The position numbers were made by a program, and so were the translations under genes. Below the pieces are notes generated by a model. It was not told the DNA's origin. It ran no database searches and saw nothing but the letters and a program-made list of their open reading frames with translations. Of a stretch of DNA of 64,000 nt, positions 6,290 to 15,181 are shown in pieces. Where the stretch lies: NCBI RefSeq assembly GCF_003952505.1, contig NZ_CP034450.1, forward strand, positions 2,170,001 through 2,234,000, given 5' to 3'. Every line of letters starts with the position of its first letter. The first letter of the stretch is position 1. The stretch comes from Mesorhizobium sp. M4B.F.Ca.ET.058.02.1.1 (GTDB lineage: Bacteria; Pseudomonadota; Alphaproteobacteria; Rhizobiales; Rhizobiaceae).

Positions 6290-8485
6290 ATGCCGTTTTG
6301 GGGAAGTTGGCTGGGGCGGAATTCTGGAATGGCAAGTCCTTTGAGACCACGCAAGAGAAGAGGCCGCATTGCCTCGGCGTTGCTTGCCGTCGACGCGTGG
6401 CTCGATTCCTCGCTCTACGAAATCGGCTTCAAGGCAGGCCAGTTCTGGGAAGCGGCGACCATCTTTTTCCGACGCTTCCGCGTCAAGGGCTGGCGGCGCG
6501 GCATCATCGAGGTGCTCAGCGAAGGCTTCACTATGGGCGCTGGCGGCATCGTCGTGCTGCTTGCGCTGGCGATGCCTGCCTTCGAGATCACAGCGGGCGA
6601 CTGGCGCGCGCAGGGCGACTTCGCCGTCACATTCCTCGACCGCTACGGCAACGAGATCGGCCAGCGCGGCATCATCCAGCGCGACTCGGTACCGGTCGAC
6701 GAAATGCCCGACCATGTCATCAAGGCGGTGCTGGCGACCGAGGACCGGCGCTTCTTCGACCATTACGGTATCGACGTGCTCGGCCTGTCGCGCGCCATCT
6801 TCGAGAACGTCCGCGCCAACTCGGTCGTGCAGGGCGGCTCCAGCATCACCCAACAGCTGGCCAAGAACCTGTTCCTGACCAATGAGCGCACCTTCGAGCG
6901 CAAGATCAAGGAAGCTTTTCTCTCGTTGTGGCTGGAAGCCAACCTATCGAAGAAGGAGATCCTGCAGCTTTATCTCGACCGCGCCTATATGGGCGGCGGC
7001 ACATTCGGCATCGAGGCGGCGGCGGATTTCTATTTCGGCAAAAGCGTCAAGGACCTGAACCTCGCCGAGGCGGCAATGCTGGCCGGCCTGTTCAAGGCGC
7101 CGACCAAATACGCCCCGCACATCAACCTGCCGGCCGCCCGCGCGCGCGCCAATGTGGTGCTGTCCAACCTCGTCGATTCCGGCTTCATGACCGAAGGCCA
7201 GGTGCTGCAGGCGAGGCTGCATCCGGCCGACGTCGTCGACCGCGGCGAGCAGAAGAGCCCGGACTACTTCCTCGACTGGGCCTTCGACGAGGTCAAGAAG
7301 ATCGCCAAGCCCGGCCAGCACTCACTGGTCGCCCACACCACTTTCGATGCCAACATCCAGAAGGCGGCTGAGGAGTCCGTCGAATTCCACCTGCGCCAGT
7401 TCGGCAAGGAATACAACGTCACCGAAGGCGCGGTGGTGGTGATCGAGACCAACGGAGCGGTGCGCGCCATCGTCGGCGGCCGCGACTACGGCGCCAGCCA
7501 GTTCAACCGCGCCACCAGGGCGCTGCGCCAGACCGGCTCCTCGTTCAAGCCCTACGTCTACGCCACAGCCATGGAGCACGGCTTCACGCCTGACTCGGTG
7601 GTTTCCGGCGGCCCCGTTAGCTGGGGCAACTGGTCGCCGCACAACTACAGCGGCGGATCGGCCGGCAATGTCACCCTGATCACGGCCATCGCCAAGTCGA
7701 TCAACACTGTGCCGGTGCGGCTCGCCAAGGACCATCTCGGCATCGGTCCGATCAAGGCGATGGCCGAGGCGATGGGCGTCGAGTCGCCGCTGGAAGGGCA
7801 CAAGACCATGGTGCTCGGCACCTCGCTCATGACGGTGATGGACCAGGCGACGGGCTACAGCGTGTTCGCGCAGAACGGCTTCGTCGGCTCGCGGCACGGA
7901 ATCACCCAGCTCGTCACCCGCACCGGCGATGTGGTCTACGACTGGGCCAAGGACGCGTCGCCGCCGCGTCGGGTGCTGTCGGAGCAGGCGCTGAAATACA
8001 TGAACACCATGCTGGCGGCGGTGCCGGTGATAGGGACGGCGCGGCGCGCCCAGCTTCCCAACATCGTCGTCGCCGGCAAGACGGGCACGACGCAATCCTA
8101 CCGCGACGCCTGGTTCGTCGGCTTCACCGGCAATTACACGGCCGCCGTCTGGCTGGGCAATGACGACTTCACGCCCACCAACAAGATGACCGGCGGTTCG
8201 CTGCCGGCGATGGTCTGGCAGCGGCTGATGGTCTACGCGCACCAGAATATCGACCTGAAGCCGATCCCCGGCCTCGATCACCCGTTCGTCGATCCGGAAG
8301 TCGCGGCCAAGGCCGAGGAGGCCGCCCAGAAGAATGCCGAGGAGGCCGCAGCGCAGGCCCAGGCCGAGCGGCCGCCGGTGCTCTCCGGCCAGACCACACA
8401 GACGCTGCGCGAGATGACCAAGGCGTTCCAGACAGCCCCTGTGCTCGACGCGCCCAAGGCGCCGGAGACGCTGTCGGCGCTCTGA
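6290..8485 (+). CDS. Class A penicillin-binding protein (PBP1A family)
   Basis: Bifunctional peptidoglycan synthase of 731 aa, anchored in the inner membrane with its catalytic domains in the periplasm. A hydrophobic segment (GAGGIVVLLALAMPAF) lies at about 84-99. The glycosyltransferase domain follows with ATEDRRFFDHYGID, GGSSITQQLAKNLFL and LYLDRAYMGGGTFGIEAAADFYFGK. The transpeptidase domain has the serine motif SSFK (about 417-420), SIN (in AKSINTVPVRLA) and KTGTTQ (about 598). The C-terminus is rich in Ala, Glu and Gln. An internal ATG at 6329 would give 718 aa and is an equally possible start. It appears monocistronic or leads the DUF1214/DUF1254 pair, which begins about 100 nt downstream. 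Confidence 0.92.
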   Translation: MPFWGSWLGRNSGMASPLRPRKRRGRIASALLAVDAWLDSSLYEIGFKAGQFWEAATIFFRRFRVKGWRRGIIEVLSEGFTMGAGGIVVLLALAMPAFEITAGDWRAQGDFAVTFLDRYGNEIGQRGIIQRDSVPVDEMPDHVIKAVLATEDRRFFDHYGIDVLGLSRAIFENVRANSVVQGGSSITQQLAKNLFLTNERTFERKIKEAFLSLWLEANLSKKEILQLYLDRAYMGGGTFGIEAAADFYFGKSVKDLNLAEAAMLAGLFKAPTKYAPHINLPAARARANVVLSNLVDSGFMTEGQVLQARLHPADVVDRGEQKSPDYFLDWAFDEVKKIAKPGQHSLVAHTTFDANIQKAAEESVEFHLRQFGKEYNVTEGAVVVIETNGAVRAIVGGRDYGASQFNRATRALRQTGSSFKPYVYATAMEHGFTPDSVVSGGPVSWGNWSPHNYSGGSAGNVTLITAIAKSINTVPVRLAKDHLGIGPIKAMAEAMGVESPLEGHKTMVLGTSLMTVMDQATGYSVFAQNGFVGSRHGITQLVTRTGDVVYDWAKDASPPRRVLSEQALKYMNTMLAAVPVIGTARRAQLPNIVVAGKTGTTQSYRDAWFVGFTGNYTAAVWLGNDDFTPTNKMTGGSLPAMVWQRLMVYAHQNIDLKPIPGLDHPFVDPEVAAKAEEAAQKNAEEAAAQAQAERPPVLSGQTTQTLREMTKAFQTAPVLDAPKAPETLSAL

Positions 8486-8583
8486 GCGTCCCATTCAGCG
8501 TCCGCCTATCCACCGGCGCGACTTGCCACGAGGCCCCTGCCCGCGATATCCCCGAGCGGCAAGTTCTCCTGTTTTGGCTGTTC

Positions 8584-9168
8584 ATGCTCAAGACCGCCTT
8601 CCTGACGCTACTTTCGCTTGCCATTGCCGTCGGCGTCGGCGGCGGCAGCGTCTGGTATGCGCTGCAGGCGCAGGACGGCGTCGGCGCGATCAGGATCGGC
8701 CAGTGGACGGCCTTTCCCGAGATCGGCACACAAGGCGCCGACCCTTATTCGAAAGCGCGCGTGGCGCGCGAGGGCGTGCTGGCGCTCGGCAAGGCCGAGG
8801 GGCTGTCCTTCATCGCCGAGCGCGACGCCGGCGGCGAACCCCTGAAGCGCGAATGCGCCTATACGATCGAAGGCGGATTCCCCACCGCCCGCTTCTGGAC
8901 GCTTTATGCCGCCGATCGGTCGCTCGGCGTGGTCGACACAGGCAAGGCGAGGCTGGCCGCGCTCCAGTCCTACCAGGTGCTGCGCCAGCCTGATAATTCG
9001 GTGGCCATCGCCGTCGGCAACCGCCCCGCTCCCGGCAACTGGCTGCTGACCGACGGCTTCGGCAAGATGTATTTCGTGCTCACCTTCTACGACACCCCGA
9101 TCGCCAGCAGCACCGGCCTTTCCGACGTGACGCTGCCCGGCATCGTGAAAGTGGGCTGCAATGCGTAG
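8584..9168 (+). CDS. DUF1214 domain membrane-anchored protein
   Basis: A 194-aa protein with an N-terminal hydrophobic segment (about 3-24) and a DUF1214-type body (DPYSKARVAREGVLALGKAEGLSF near 55-80, RFWTLYAADRS near 105, and a C-terminal NWLLTDGFGKMYFVLTFYDTP). DUF1214 proteins often occur with DUF1254 partners; in larger homologues both domains sit in one chain. The stop overlaps the start of the DUF1254 gene by 8 nt, indicating translational coupling. The biochemical role is unknown; a periplasmic location is inferred from the anchor. Confidence 0.8.
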   Translation: MLKTAFLTLLSLAIAVGVGGGSVWYALQAQDGVGAIRIGQWTAFPEIGTQGADPYSKARVAREGVLALGKAEGLSFIAERDAGGEPLKRECAYTIEGGFPTARFWTLYAADRSLGVVDTGKARLAALQSYQVLRQPDNSVAIAVGNRPAPGNWLLTDGFGKMYFVLTFYDTPIASSTGLSDVTLPGIVKVGCNA

Positions 9169-9709
9169 GCTCTTCCACGCCATGCTGCTCGGCCTGATCG
9201 GCGCCGGGATCGTCCACATCATCGTTTTGATGCTGGTGCCGGAATTTTCCGAGCGCGATGCCTGGTCGCGGCTGGCGATGGCCTCGGACCTCTACAGGAT
9301 GACCAGGCTCGACGCCGAGGCCGGCGGCGCGCCGGTGGTGAAATCGGTCGATCCGCTATTCTACGCGGCGGCATGCCGCTTCGACCTCGCCGAAGGCATG
9401 GTGCGCATCAAGGCACCGGGCCACGTGCCGTTCTGGTCGGTGTCGGTCTATGACCGCAACGGCCACAATTTCTATTCCTTCAACGACCACACCGCGACCG
9501 GCGGCGTGCTCGACACAGTGGTGCTGACGCCGGCGCAGATGATTGATGTGCGCCGGGAACTTCCGGAGGAACTGCAGGGTGCGATCTTCGTTGAGGCGCC
9601 GATCGAGGAAGGCATCTTCGTCATCCGTGCCTTCGTGCCGGACGACAGCTGGAAACCGATCGTGTCACGGTTCCTGGAGCAGAGTTCCTGCGAGTTGCAG
9701 GATTACTGA
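9161..9709 (+). CDS. DUF1254 domain membrane-anchored protein
   Basis: A 182-aa partner of the preceding DUF1214 protein, overlapping it by 8 nt. An N-terminal signal anchor (AMLLGLIGAGIVHIIVLMLV, about 7-26) is followed by a DUF1254-type domain with GHVPFWSVSVYDRNGHNFYSFNDHT near the centre. Function is unknown. Its conserved coupling with DUF1214 suggests a two-subunit envelope protein. Confidence 0.8.
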   Translation: MRRLFHAMLLGLIGAGIVHIIVLMLVPEFSERDAWSRLAMASDLYRMTRLDAEAGGAPVVKSVDPLFYAAACRFDLAEGMVRIKAPGHVPFWSVSVYDRNGHNFYSFNDHTATGGVLDTVVLTPAQMIDVRRELPEELQGAIFVEAPIEEGIFVIRAFVPDDSWKPIVSRFLEQSSCELQDY

Positions 9710-9793
9710 CCAGGCAGCGCACGCGGATTCTAACTTTTGGAAGGTCCTTGGCGCGCCCGAACGGACGCGCGGCGCTCTATCTTTTTGTTGGCA

Positions 9794-9835
9794 CAATTCG
9801 GAACGGAAAACCGTTTCACACTTTTCCTGGAATTG
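9794..9835. repeat. Short palindromic repeat of the rhizobial REP type
   Basis: A 42-bp imperfect palindrome beginning CAATTCGGAACGG and ending TTTTCCTGGAATTG around an AAAACCGTTTCACA core. Its organisation resembles the 5088-5136 element (A-rich left arm, AAAACCG core, TTTTCC right arm), so the two may be variants of one family. It sits in the gap between convergent genes. Confidence 0.6.
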
Positions 9836-9837
9836 TT

Positions 9838-10020
9838 CTAGTGATGCGGAACAGGCGTCCGCGGCGGCTCGTCCGGATCGGCCGGACGCGACTGGCCGGT
9901 CAGCGGCGGCTGCTCATAGCGGACGCCGGGGAAGATGATCACCGCCGCCGGTGTGCCGGTGTCCCGAACTGCTCGATTTACGGGTGCCGGTCGCGGCACG
10001 AAAGACAGTACCATGCCCAT
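9838..10020 (-). CDS. Small conserved hypothetical protein
   Basis: A 60-aa protein starting MGMVLSFVPRPAPVNRAV, with a PAAVIIFPGVRYEQPP motif that I recall from small Mesorhizobium hypothetical proteins. It has no signal peptide or membrane segment and is proline-rich toward the C-terminus. A GAGAGGA element lies about 11 nt before the ATG at 10020; a second ATG is at 10014, and a longer upstream reading to 10056 has no ribosome site. Function unknown. Confidence 0.5.
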   Translation of the reverse strand: MGMVLSFVPRPAPVNRAVRDTGTPAAVIIFPGVRYEQPPLTGQSRPADPDEPPRTPVPHH

Positions 10021-10139
10021 GGTTCGCGTATTCCTCTCGGTTGCCCCGGAGCACAACGCAACGCCTCCAAATATGATTAAGGCGGGCAGAGGGTTAACGG
10101 AGCGCTAACGGATCGCCGCTAATTTGAACTTTGTTTCTG

Positions 10140-11264
10140 ATGCACGCGAAACCGGCACGGTTCGGTCGAGCGTCGCCAGGGTTGTGTCGAGTGTCGGGCG
10201 TATCTTCCGTGTCATCTTCGGATTTCAGGCAAATCGCTGTTCGGACAGAGGCGGGAAAGGCCGAAAGGCTGTTCCGCGCCTCGGTGTCTGCCTTCTGCTC
10301 GCTCACCCGTCCCTCGCGCCGCGAGATCAGCCAGCTCGAGGACCTGACGCTGCCGCTGTTCGACGAGGTGTCGGTCGAATCGCGTCGCTACGTCGCCGCC
10401 GCGCTGTCCGAATGCGAATACGCGCCCCCCGCCCTGGTGCGGCGGCTGGCGGAAGAGCCGGTCGACATCGCGGCGCCGCTGCTCACCCGCTCGCGGGCGC
10501 TTAGCGACATCGACCTTATCGCGCTGATCGGCCGCCACGGCCTGCCGCATGCTCGCGCCATCGCCCGCCGCAAAGCTTTGAACCCGACCATCGCGGACCT
10601 GATCAAGGCGCTGGAAAAGCCGACGCTGGTCAGGCTGCGGCCGCCGCAGCCCATCGTCCAGGCATTGCCCGCGAAGGCCGACCCGGCACCCGTCGGGGCA
10701 GAAGCACCGATAGTCAAGGACGAACCCGCCCTTCCCGCTAGCGCGGACATGCGTGAGACGCCCGGCATTGCCGCCGCAAATGCCAGGCGCCGGCTGCGCG
10801 CGATGATGCGCCCCGAAGCGGGAACCGAGAGCGTCAATCCGTTTATCGCCCCGTCGACCTACACCAAGTTGCGTGAGACGGCGCTGACCGGCAACGCCGC
10901 CTTCTTCCAGACCGCGCTGGCGGACGCGCTCGATATCGATTTCCAGACGGCGCGGGCGCTGACCGAACAGGCAGGCTATGCTGCGTTGCTTGCCGCGTTG
11001 CGCTCGCTCGACCTCAACGAGGACCGGGCCTTCCTGATCGCCGTCGCCGTCTATCCCAGAGAGTTTCCGCACCCGCAGGCGATCCGCCTGTTCCTCGACC
11101 GCTACCGCCTGCTGCACCGCGACGCCGCACTCGACAAGGTGCGCGCCTGGAAGGTTGAGACCCTGTCGCGGGCGATCCGCGGCAATGCGGGCGAGGTGGC
11201 GAATGCCGAGGAACACCGAGCCTCGAACAGCGACGACTCCGCCGCAAACCTCAAGGCGTCATGA
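10140..11264 (+). CDS. DUF2336 domain protein
   Basis: A protein of up to 374 aa matching the alphaproteobacterial DUF2336 family: an alpha-helical repeat-like N-terminal half (FRASVSAFCSLTRPSRREISQLEDLTLPLF, then helical units to about residue 160), a Pro/Ala-rich linker, and a helical C-terminal half (FQTALADALDIDFQTARALTEQAGY ... FLIAVAVYPREFPHPQAIRLFLDRY). No catalytic motif is visible; function unknown. The start is uncertain: the ATG at 10140 or a GTG at 10209, the latter giving a start (MSSSDFRQIAV) that looks more like the family. It converges with, and overlaps by 6 nt, the DUF1491 gene. Confidence 0.8.
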   Translation: MHAKPARFGRASPGLCRVSGVSSVSSSDFRQIAVRTEAGKAERLFRASVSAFCSLTRPSRREISQLEDLTLPLFDEVSVESRRYVAAALSECEYAPPALVRRLAEEPVDIAAPLLTRSRALSDIDLIALIGRHGLPHARAIARRKALNPTIADLIKALEKPTLVRLRPPQPIVQALPAKADPAPVGAEAPIVKDEPALPASADMRETPGIAAANARRRLRAMMRPEAGTESVNPFIAPSTYTKLRETALTGNAAFFQTALADALDIDFQTARALTEQAGYAALLAALRSLDLNEDRAFLIAVAVYPREFPHPQAIRLFLDRYRLLHRDAALDKVRAWKVETLSRAIRGNAGEVANAEEHRASNSDDSAANLKAS

Positions 11265-11609
11265 GTCCGTCTTGACGGACAAAAGGTCCTCGACCGGAAC
11301 GGCGCCGGCCTCGATCTCGACCACCCAGATGTCGGGATCGAATTTCTTCTCGCGCTCCAGCCTGGCATCGAACGGTGCGGCATCGTCGCCGGTACCAAGC
11401 AGGCTGAAGAAGCGCTCGTCAGGCTTGGCCGAATCGTAGCTGGTCTGCGGCGCCGGCCCGAACAGAGCGACCTCGCCCAGCCGGCCGCGCGACAGCACGA
11501 AGACCGCGCCCGCCTCGGCCGCGCCGCGCTTCGCCACCGCGGCAAAACCGCCGGCGGCGAACACTCGGCGCAACAGGGCCGACACCCACAGATCGGTGGT
11601 CACGCGCAT
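11259..11609 (-). CDS. DUF1491 family protein
   Basis: A 116-aa protein of the DUF1491 family, restricted as far as I know to alphaproteobacteria. Diagnostic stretches are the start MRVTTDLWVSALLRRVFAAG, the central RGAAEAGAVFVLSRGR and the tail FDPDIWVVEIE. No signal peptide and no known function. Its 3' end overlaps the convergent DUF2336 gene. Confidence 0.8.
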   Translation of the reverse strand: MRVTTDLWVSALLRRVFAAGGFAAVAKRGAAEAGAVFVLSRGRLGEVALFGPAPQTSYDSAKPDERFFSLLGTGDDAAPFDARLEREKKFDPDIWVVEIEAGAVPVEDLLSVKTDS

Positions 11610-11681
11610 GGCAAGGCTCCGGACGGCATGCGCGGCTCCTTACAGCATCGGCCCGTGATTGCGCCAGCTGTCGCCCGACGC

Positions 11682-12464
11682 TCAGTTGGTGAGGCCGATC
11701 TCGCGCATCTTGACGTACACGATCTCATCGGGCTCGCCGGTTTCAGGCAAGCCGAACAACGACTGGAACTCCTTGATCGCCGCCTTGGTGCGGGCGCCGA
11801 CGACGCCGTCGAGCTGCATGTCGTTATTGCCGAAGGCCTTCAACCCGGCCTGGATCTTAACGATGCGGGCGTCGGGCGCCTCGGCGGACACGTTGGCCGG
11901 CGCCGAGACTGGAATCGGTGCCGCCAAAGGCGCCGCTGCCGGAGTTGTGGCCCTGTCCACGGGCCTCGGCACGGGATGCGGAATGGCCGCCGTCGTCTGC
12001 TTGGCGCCGAGCTGGTCGAGCAGCATGGCGTCGATCTCGCCGGTGGCCGGCAGGCCGACCTTCTGCTGATAGGCCTGGATGGCCTTGCGGGTGTTGGGGC
12101 CGGAAATGCCGTCGACTGTCCCGGAATAGAAATCGAGATCTTTCAAAATGCCTTGGACCTGTTCGACGGTCGGATCGCTCTTGACCGGCGCAGGCCGCAC
12201 GATGTTGATGGTGGTCTCGGGCTCTTCCGCACCAGCACGCGGAAAATCCTCGATGCTCCTGGTGGCGAAGAACGCGCCGGCGTGCGGGAAAGGCTGGTAC
12301 CAGAGCGCGTTGGCCGAGACATAAAATAGCGTCACCAGGAAGGCGGTCGAACCGCCGACCAGCACCGGATTGCGCGAGATCATGCCGCCGAGTGCAATCG
12401 CGCCCTCCTCGAAGGCGCTGCTCTGGCGCTTGACCGCCCTAGGCTGTTTTGCGGAGCGAGCCAT
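11682..12464 (-). CDS. Membrane-anchored protein with two peptidoglycan-binding domains
   Basis: A 260-aa protein. A basic cytoplasmic N-terminus is followed by one membrane segment (NPVLVGGSTAFLVTLFYVSAN, about 33-53). The periplasmic part carries two PG_binding_1 (PF01471-type) repeats: VQGILKDLDFYSGTVDGISG at about 128-175 and IQAGLKAFGNNDMQLDGVVG at about 205-255, separated by a Pro/Ala linker. It probably tethers the membrane to the wall. The ATG at 12464 has GGGGACAGGA upstream and is preferred over 12482. The gene overlaps the end of the histidine kinase by 26 nt, suggesting coupled expression and a possible link between wall binding and signalling. Confidence 0.82.
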   Translation of the reverse strand: MARSAKQPRAVKRQSSAFEEGAIALGGMISRNPVLVGGSTAFLVTLFYVSANALWYQPFPHAGAFFATRSIEDFPRAGAEEPETTINIVRPAPVKSDPTVEQVQGILKDLDFYSGTVDGISGPNTRKAIQAYQQKVGLPATGEIDAMLLDQLGAKQTTAAIPHPVPRPVDRATTPAAAPLAAPIPVSAPANVSAEAPDARIVKIQAGLKAFGNNDMQLDGVVGARTKAAIKEFQSLFGLPETGEPDEIVYVKMREIGLTN

Positions 12465-14178
12465 TCCTGTCCCCTTTCGCATGCCCCTTGGTCTTCAGCG
12501 CGGGTATCGCCAACACCCCATCGCTCTTGTCCGAACGACCTCTCGGTCCGTTCACCGGCAGGCTGATCGTCACCGTGGTGCCCTCACCCGGCATGCTCTC
12601 GATCGACATGGTGCCGTCATGCAGTGCCACAAGGCCCTTGACCAGCGACAGGCCGAGCCCGGTTCCCTCGAAGCGGCGCGTATAGTCGTTCTGGATCTGC
12701 ATGAAGGGCTTGCCGAGATTGACGAAATCCTCCTCGGCGATGCCGATGCCGGTATCGCTGACCCAGAAATGCAGCCGCGAGCCGACCCGCTTGGCGCCCA
12801 CCACGACCTTGCCGCCATCAGGTGTGAACTTGATGGCGTTGGAGACGAGGTTGATCAGTATCTGCTGAACGGCGCGGCGGTCGGCGTTGATCTCGCCCGC
12901 ATCCGGCGCGATTTGCGCGGCAAGCCTGATATTCTTGGCCTCGGCCTGCAGCCGCATCATCGACTGGCACATATCGACCGCTTCAGCGAAGCGGAACGGC
13001 TCGGGCTCGGTCGCGTAGGCGCCGGCCTCGATCCGGGAAACGTCGAGGATCGAGGTGACGACGTTGAGGAGATGCTGGCCGGAGTCCCTCACCAGGCCGA
13101 CATATTCCTTCTGGCGCGGATCGCCGAAGGGACCGAACATCTCATGCAGCAGCATGTCGGAGAAGCCGATGATGGCGTTGAGTGGCGTGCGAAGCTCGTG
13201 GCTGACCACGGCCAGGAAACGTCCTTTCGTCACCTCGGCCGCGGCCGCGGTCTCGTTAGCGGCGGCGAGCTTTTCGCGCAGGGCCGCGACATCGTCGTTT
13301 TCGCTGAGCAGGAGCATAAAGGTGTCCCGCTGCTCGCCCCGCATTAGCTGAAGACGAAACGGCCGGAAATTGTCGGCGGCGCCTGACCCATCGCGCGGCA
13401 GCCGGATGCGCAGGTCGACCCGGCGCATTGCGGCACCGTCGCGCATATCGGCGAGCGCGGAGAGATAGTCGACACGATCGGCGAGGTGGACGCGCTCGAA
13501 CAGGCCGGTACCGAGAAGAAGCTCCGGCTGAAGTTTCAGGATGGCGCGCGCCTTGGCTGAAGCGTCCAGTACCTCGCCCTGCCGGCCCAACTGCAGCACG
13601 ACGGCATCGATGATGTCCTCAAGCCGGTCGCGGGCGAGCGACACCGGCTGGGTGTTGCCAGGATCACGGAGCGAATTCAGACGCGGGACCAGGGTCAACG
13701 CCCAGGCCAGCGGCAACAGCCAGTGCCAGGCGGCGATCCCGGCCGAGCCGAGCGGCAACAGCGGGCCGGCGAAAAGCTGCAGCAGGACGGCGCCGAGCGC
13801 GGACAGCGCGCCCCACAGGGCGGCGCGTCGCGAGCCGCCGATCCACCAGGCTTCGAACGGGAGCGTAAGCGCAAGCAGCGCGACCGGCGAGGCAAGACCG
13901 CCGGCGGCGAAGATCGCGCCTGCAAGAGCAAGGCCGCCGAACAAGAGCGCCGCACGGCCGACGAGCGCCATCCGGCCGGATGCCGCAACCAGCAGCGCGG
14001 CGAACCAGCAAAGGCCGAAGGCGGCGAAGATCGCGGTCACCGTCACGGCGGCGCCAAGGCTCGAGGTGACCAGCGTCACCGCGGCGCCGGCGGCAAGGAA
14101 GGGGGCTGCCAGCATGACGCCGATGAAGCGGCGCTGGCGCAGGCGCTCGCCCACGCCCATTATGGTCGGATGGACCAT
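12439..14178 (-). CDS. PAS-containing sensor histidine kinase
   Basis: Membrane histidine kinase of about 579 aa. The N-terminal third is a run of hydrophobic helices (about 15-175), then a PAS-like region (RLEDIIDAVVLQLGRQGEVLD ... FERVHLADRVDYLSALADM). The HisKA box is VVSHELRTPLNAIIGFSDML and the ATPase domain has ILINLVSNAIKFT, DTGIGIAEED and GTGLGLSLVKGLVALHDG. The kinase core resembles the DivJ/PleC/PdhS class of alphaproteobacterial cell-cycle kinases, but this placement is tentative. The start is uncertain (14178, 14160 or 14199; none has a strong ribosome site). No cognate response regulator is adjacent; the downstream gene is a peptidoglycan-binding membrane protein. Confidence 0.85.
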   Translation of the reverse strand: MVHPTIMGVGERLRQRRFIGVMLAAPFLAAGAAVTLVTSSLGAAVTVTAIFAAFGLCWFAALLVAASGRMALVGRAALLFGGLALAGAIFAAGGLASPVALLALTLPFEAWWIGGSRRAALWGALSALGAVLLQLFAGPLLPLGSAGIAAWHWLLPLAWALTLVPRLNSLRDPGNTQPVSLARDRLEDIIDAVVLQLGRQGEVLDASAKARAILKLQPELLLGTGLFERVHLADRVDYLSALADMRDGAAMRRVDLRIRLPRDGSGAADNFRPFRLQLMRGEQRDTFMLLLSENDDVAALREKLAAANETAAAAEVTKGRFLAVVSHELRTPLNAIIGFSDMLLHEMFGPFGDPRQKEYVGLVRDSGQHLLNVVTSILDVSRIEAGAYATEPEPFRFAEAVDMCQSMMRLQAEAKNIRLAAQIAPDAGEINADRRAVQQILINLVSNAIKFTPDGGKVVVGAKRVGSRLHFWVSDTGIGIAEEDFVNLGKPFMQIQNDYTRRFEGTGLGLSLVKGLVALHDGTMSIESMPGEGTTVTISLPVNGPRGRSDKSDGVLAIPALKTKGHAKGDRNGSLRKTA

Positions 14179-14711
14179 ACGTTCGCAGCCGGCAGCCATC
14201 GCGCCAGGCAATTCAGCGTATCTGGCCGTAATCGAACTCAACGCACTCGCACCCGGTCGTGAACTGCCCTGCTTTTCGCAGGTCGCTTTTGCTTGCCCTG
14301 AGACTCGCATCCAGCGTTTAAGGAATGGATAAGGCTGACCCGGTCGACGCCCGGCCCACGGCAAATATTGAGACGCCGGCGCGGGAAAGCCCGGCGATCT
14401 CGCGCCATGGTAAACGGAGGGTTAGCCCCTGCAGGGGGAGGCGAGGTGCGCCAAACTTGACGACGACCGCATTTGATTTTCAAATCACCATTAAAAAACA
14501 AATAGTTATATGGTTATTGTAAAGTTAATGCAATCGATGAGATTTAAATGAAATCGATTGCAAAACCAATCCTTTCGAATTCGTTTAAAATTTGAGGTAA
14601 ATTCCCTGCTTCCACGCAAGCCGTCCTTTGTGCGTGTGTGCCACGATCCAGCCCATAAAAGAGGTCATGCCGAAAGATGCATGATCCGGTCACGGACGAG
14701 AGGGCGTTGAG
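14179..14711. other. AT-rich divergent intergenic region
   Basis: About 530 bp between the minus-strand kinase and the plus-strand DUF5330 gene. The right part (about 14460-14600) is much richer in A+T than its surroundings. It contains the inverted repeat listed separately and no convincing gene on either strand. Confidence 0.6.
14529..14562. promoter_or_regulatory. Inverted repeat containing a LacI-type operator
   Basis: TGCAATCGAT (14529-14538) and ATCGATTGCA (14553-14562) are perfect 10-bp inverted repeats flanking a 14-bp spacer with ATTTAAAT at its centre. The right arm with its flank, TGAAATCGATTGCA (14549-14562), fits the LacI-family operator consensus TGNAANCGNTTNCA. It lies about 150 nt upstream of the DUF5330 gene. 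No LacI gene is intact in this window. Confidence 0.5.
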
Positions 14712-15089
14712 ATGGGCTTTCTTATTAGAATGGCTTTCTGGTTTTCGCTGGTTCTTCTGGCGCTGCCGCTGAATGTCGGCACCGACGAGGCCGGACATGA
14801 GACCGTTGGGCCGATCCAGGCGCTGTTTGCGGCGCGCGAGGCGGTCGGCGACATAGCCGGCATCTGCGAGCGCAAGCCCGACGTGTGCGAGACCGGTAAA
14901 TCCGCCATGCACACGATCGGCGCCCGCGCCAGGGAGACCGCCAAGATCGCCGCCGCCATGATGGAGGACGGCCAGGCCGGCGATAAGGCCAGCGACGGAG
15001 GGCTCGAAACGTCCGTGGCCACAGGCAGCGTGGACGTCGTTCTGCCGGCGACCGTCAACATTCCGGCGAAGGCGCCGACTAAGAATTGA
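14712..15089 (+). CDS. DUF5330 domain protein
   Basis: A 125-aa protein with an N-terminal signal anchor (IRMAFWFSLVLLALPL, about 5-20) and a conserved helix-rich centre (VGPIQALFAAREAVGDIAGICERKPDVCETG) characteristic of DUF5330, with two cysteines that could pair in the periplasm. The C-terminal tail is low complexity. A GAGAGGG element precedes the ATG. It is followed by a strong intrinsic terminator at 15110-15162, so it appears to be a single-gene unit. Function unknown. Confidence 0.75.
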   Translation: MGFLIRMAFWFSLVLLALPLNVGTDEAGHETVGPIQALFAAREAVGDIAGICERKPDVCETGKSAMHTIGARARETAKIAAAMMEDGQAGDKASDGGLETSVATGSVDVVLPATVNIPAKAPTKN

Positions 15090-15109
15090 GTTTTAGCCGC
15101 TGATTGGCG

Positions 15110-15162
15110 ACACCGCAGGCCCGTCCGACCTCTCGACGCCTGCGGTGTTTTCTTTCTTTTTT
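15110..15162 (+). terminator. Rho-independent terminator after the DUF5330 gene
   Basis: An 11-bp perfect stem, ACACCGCAGGC (15110-15120) with GCCTGCGGTGT (15138-15148), a 17-nt loop and a following T-rich tract (TTTCTTTCTTTTTT). Confidence 0.85.
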
Positions 15163-15181
15163 CGTGACGCGGGGATGCCGG

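Noticed and set aside
15104..15181. An upstream extension of sufE
   Set aside because: It would run through the strong terminator at 15110-15162.
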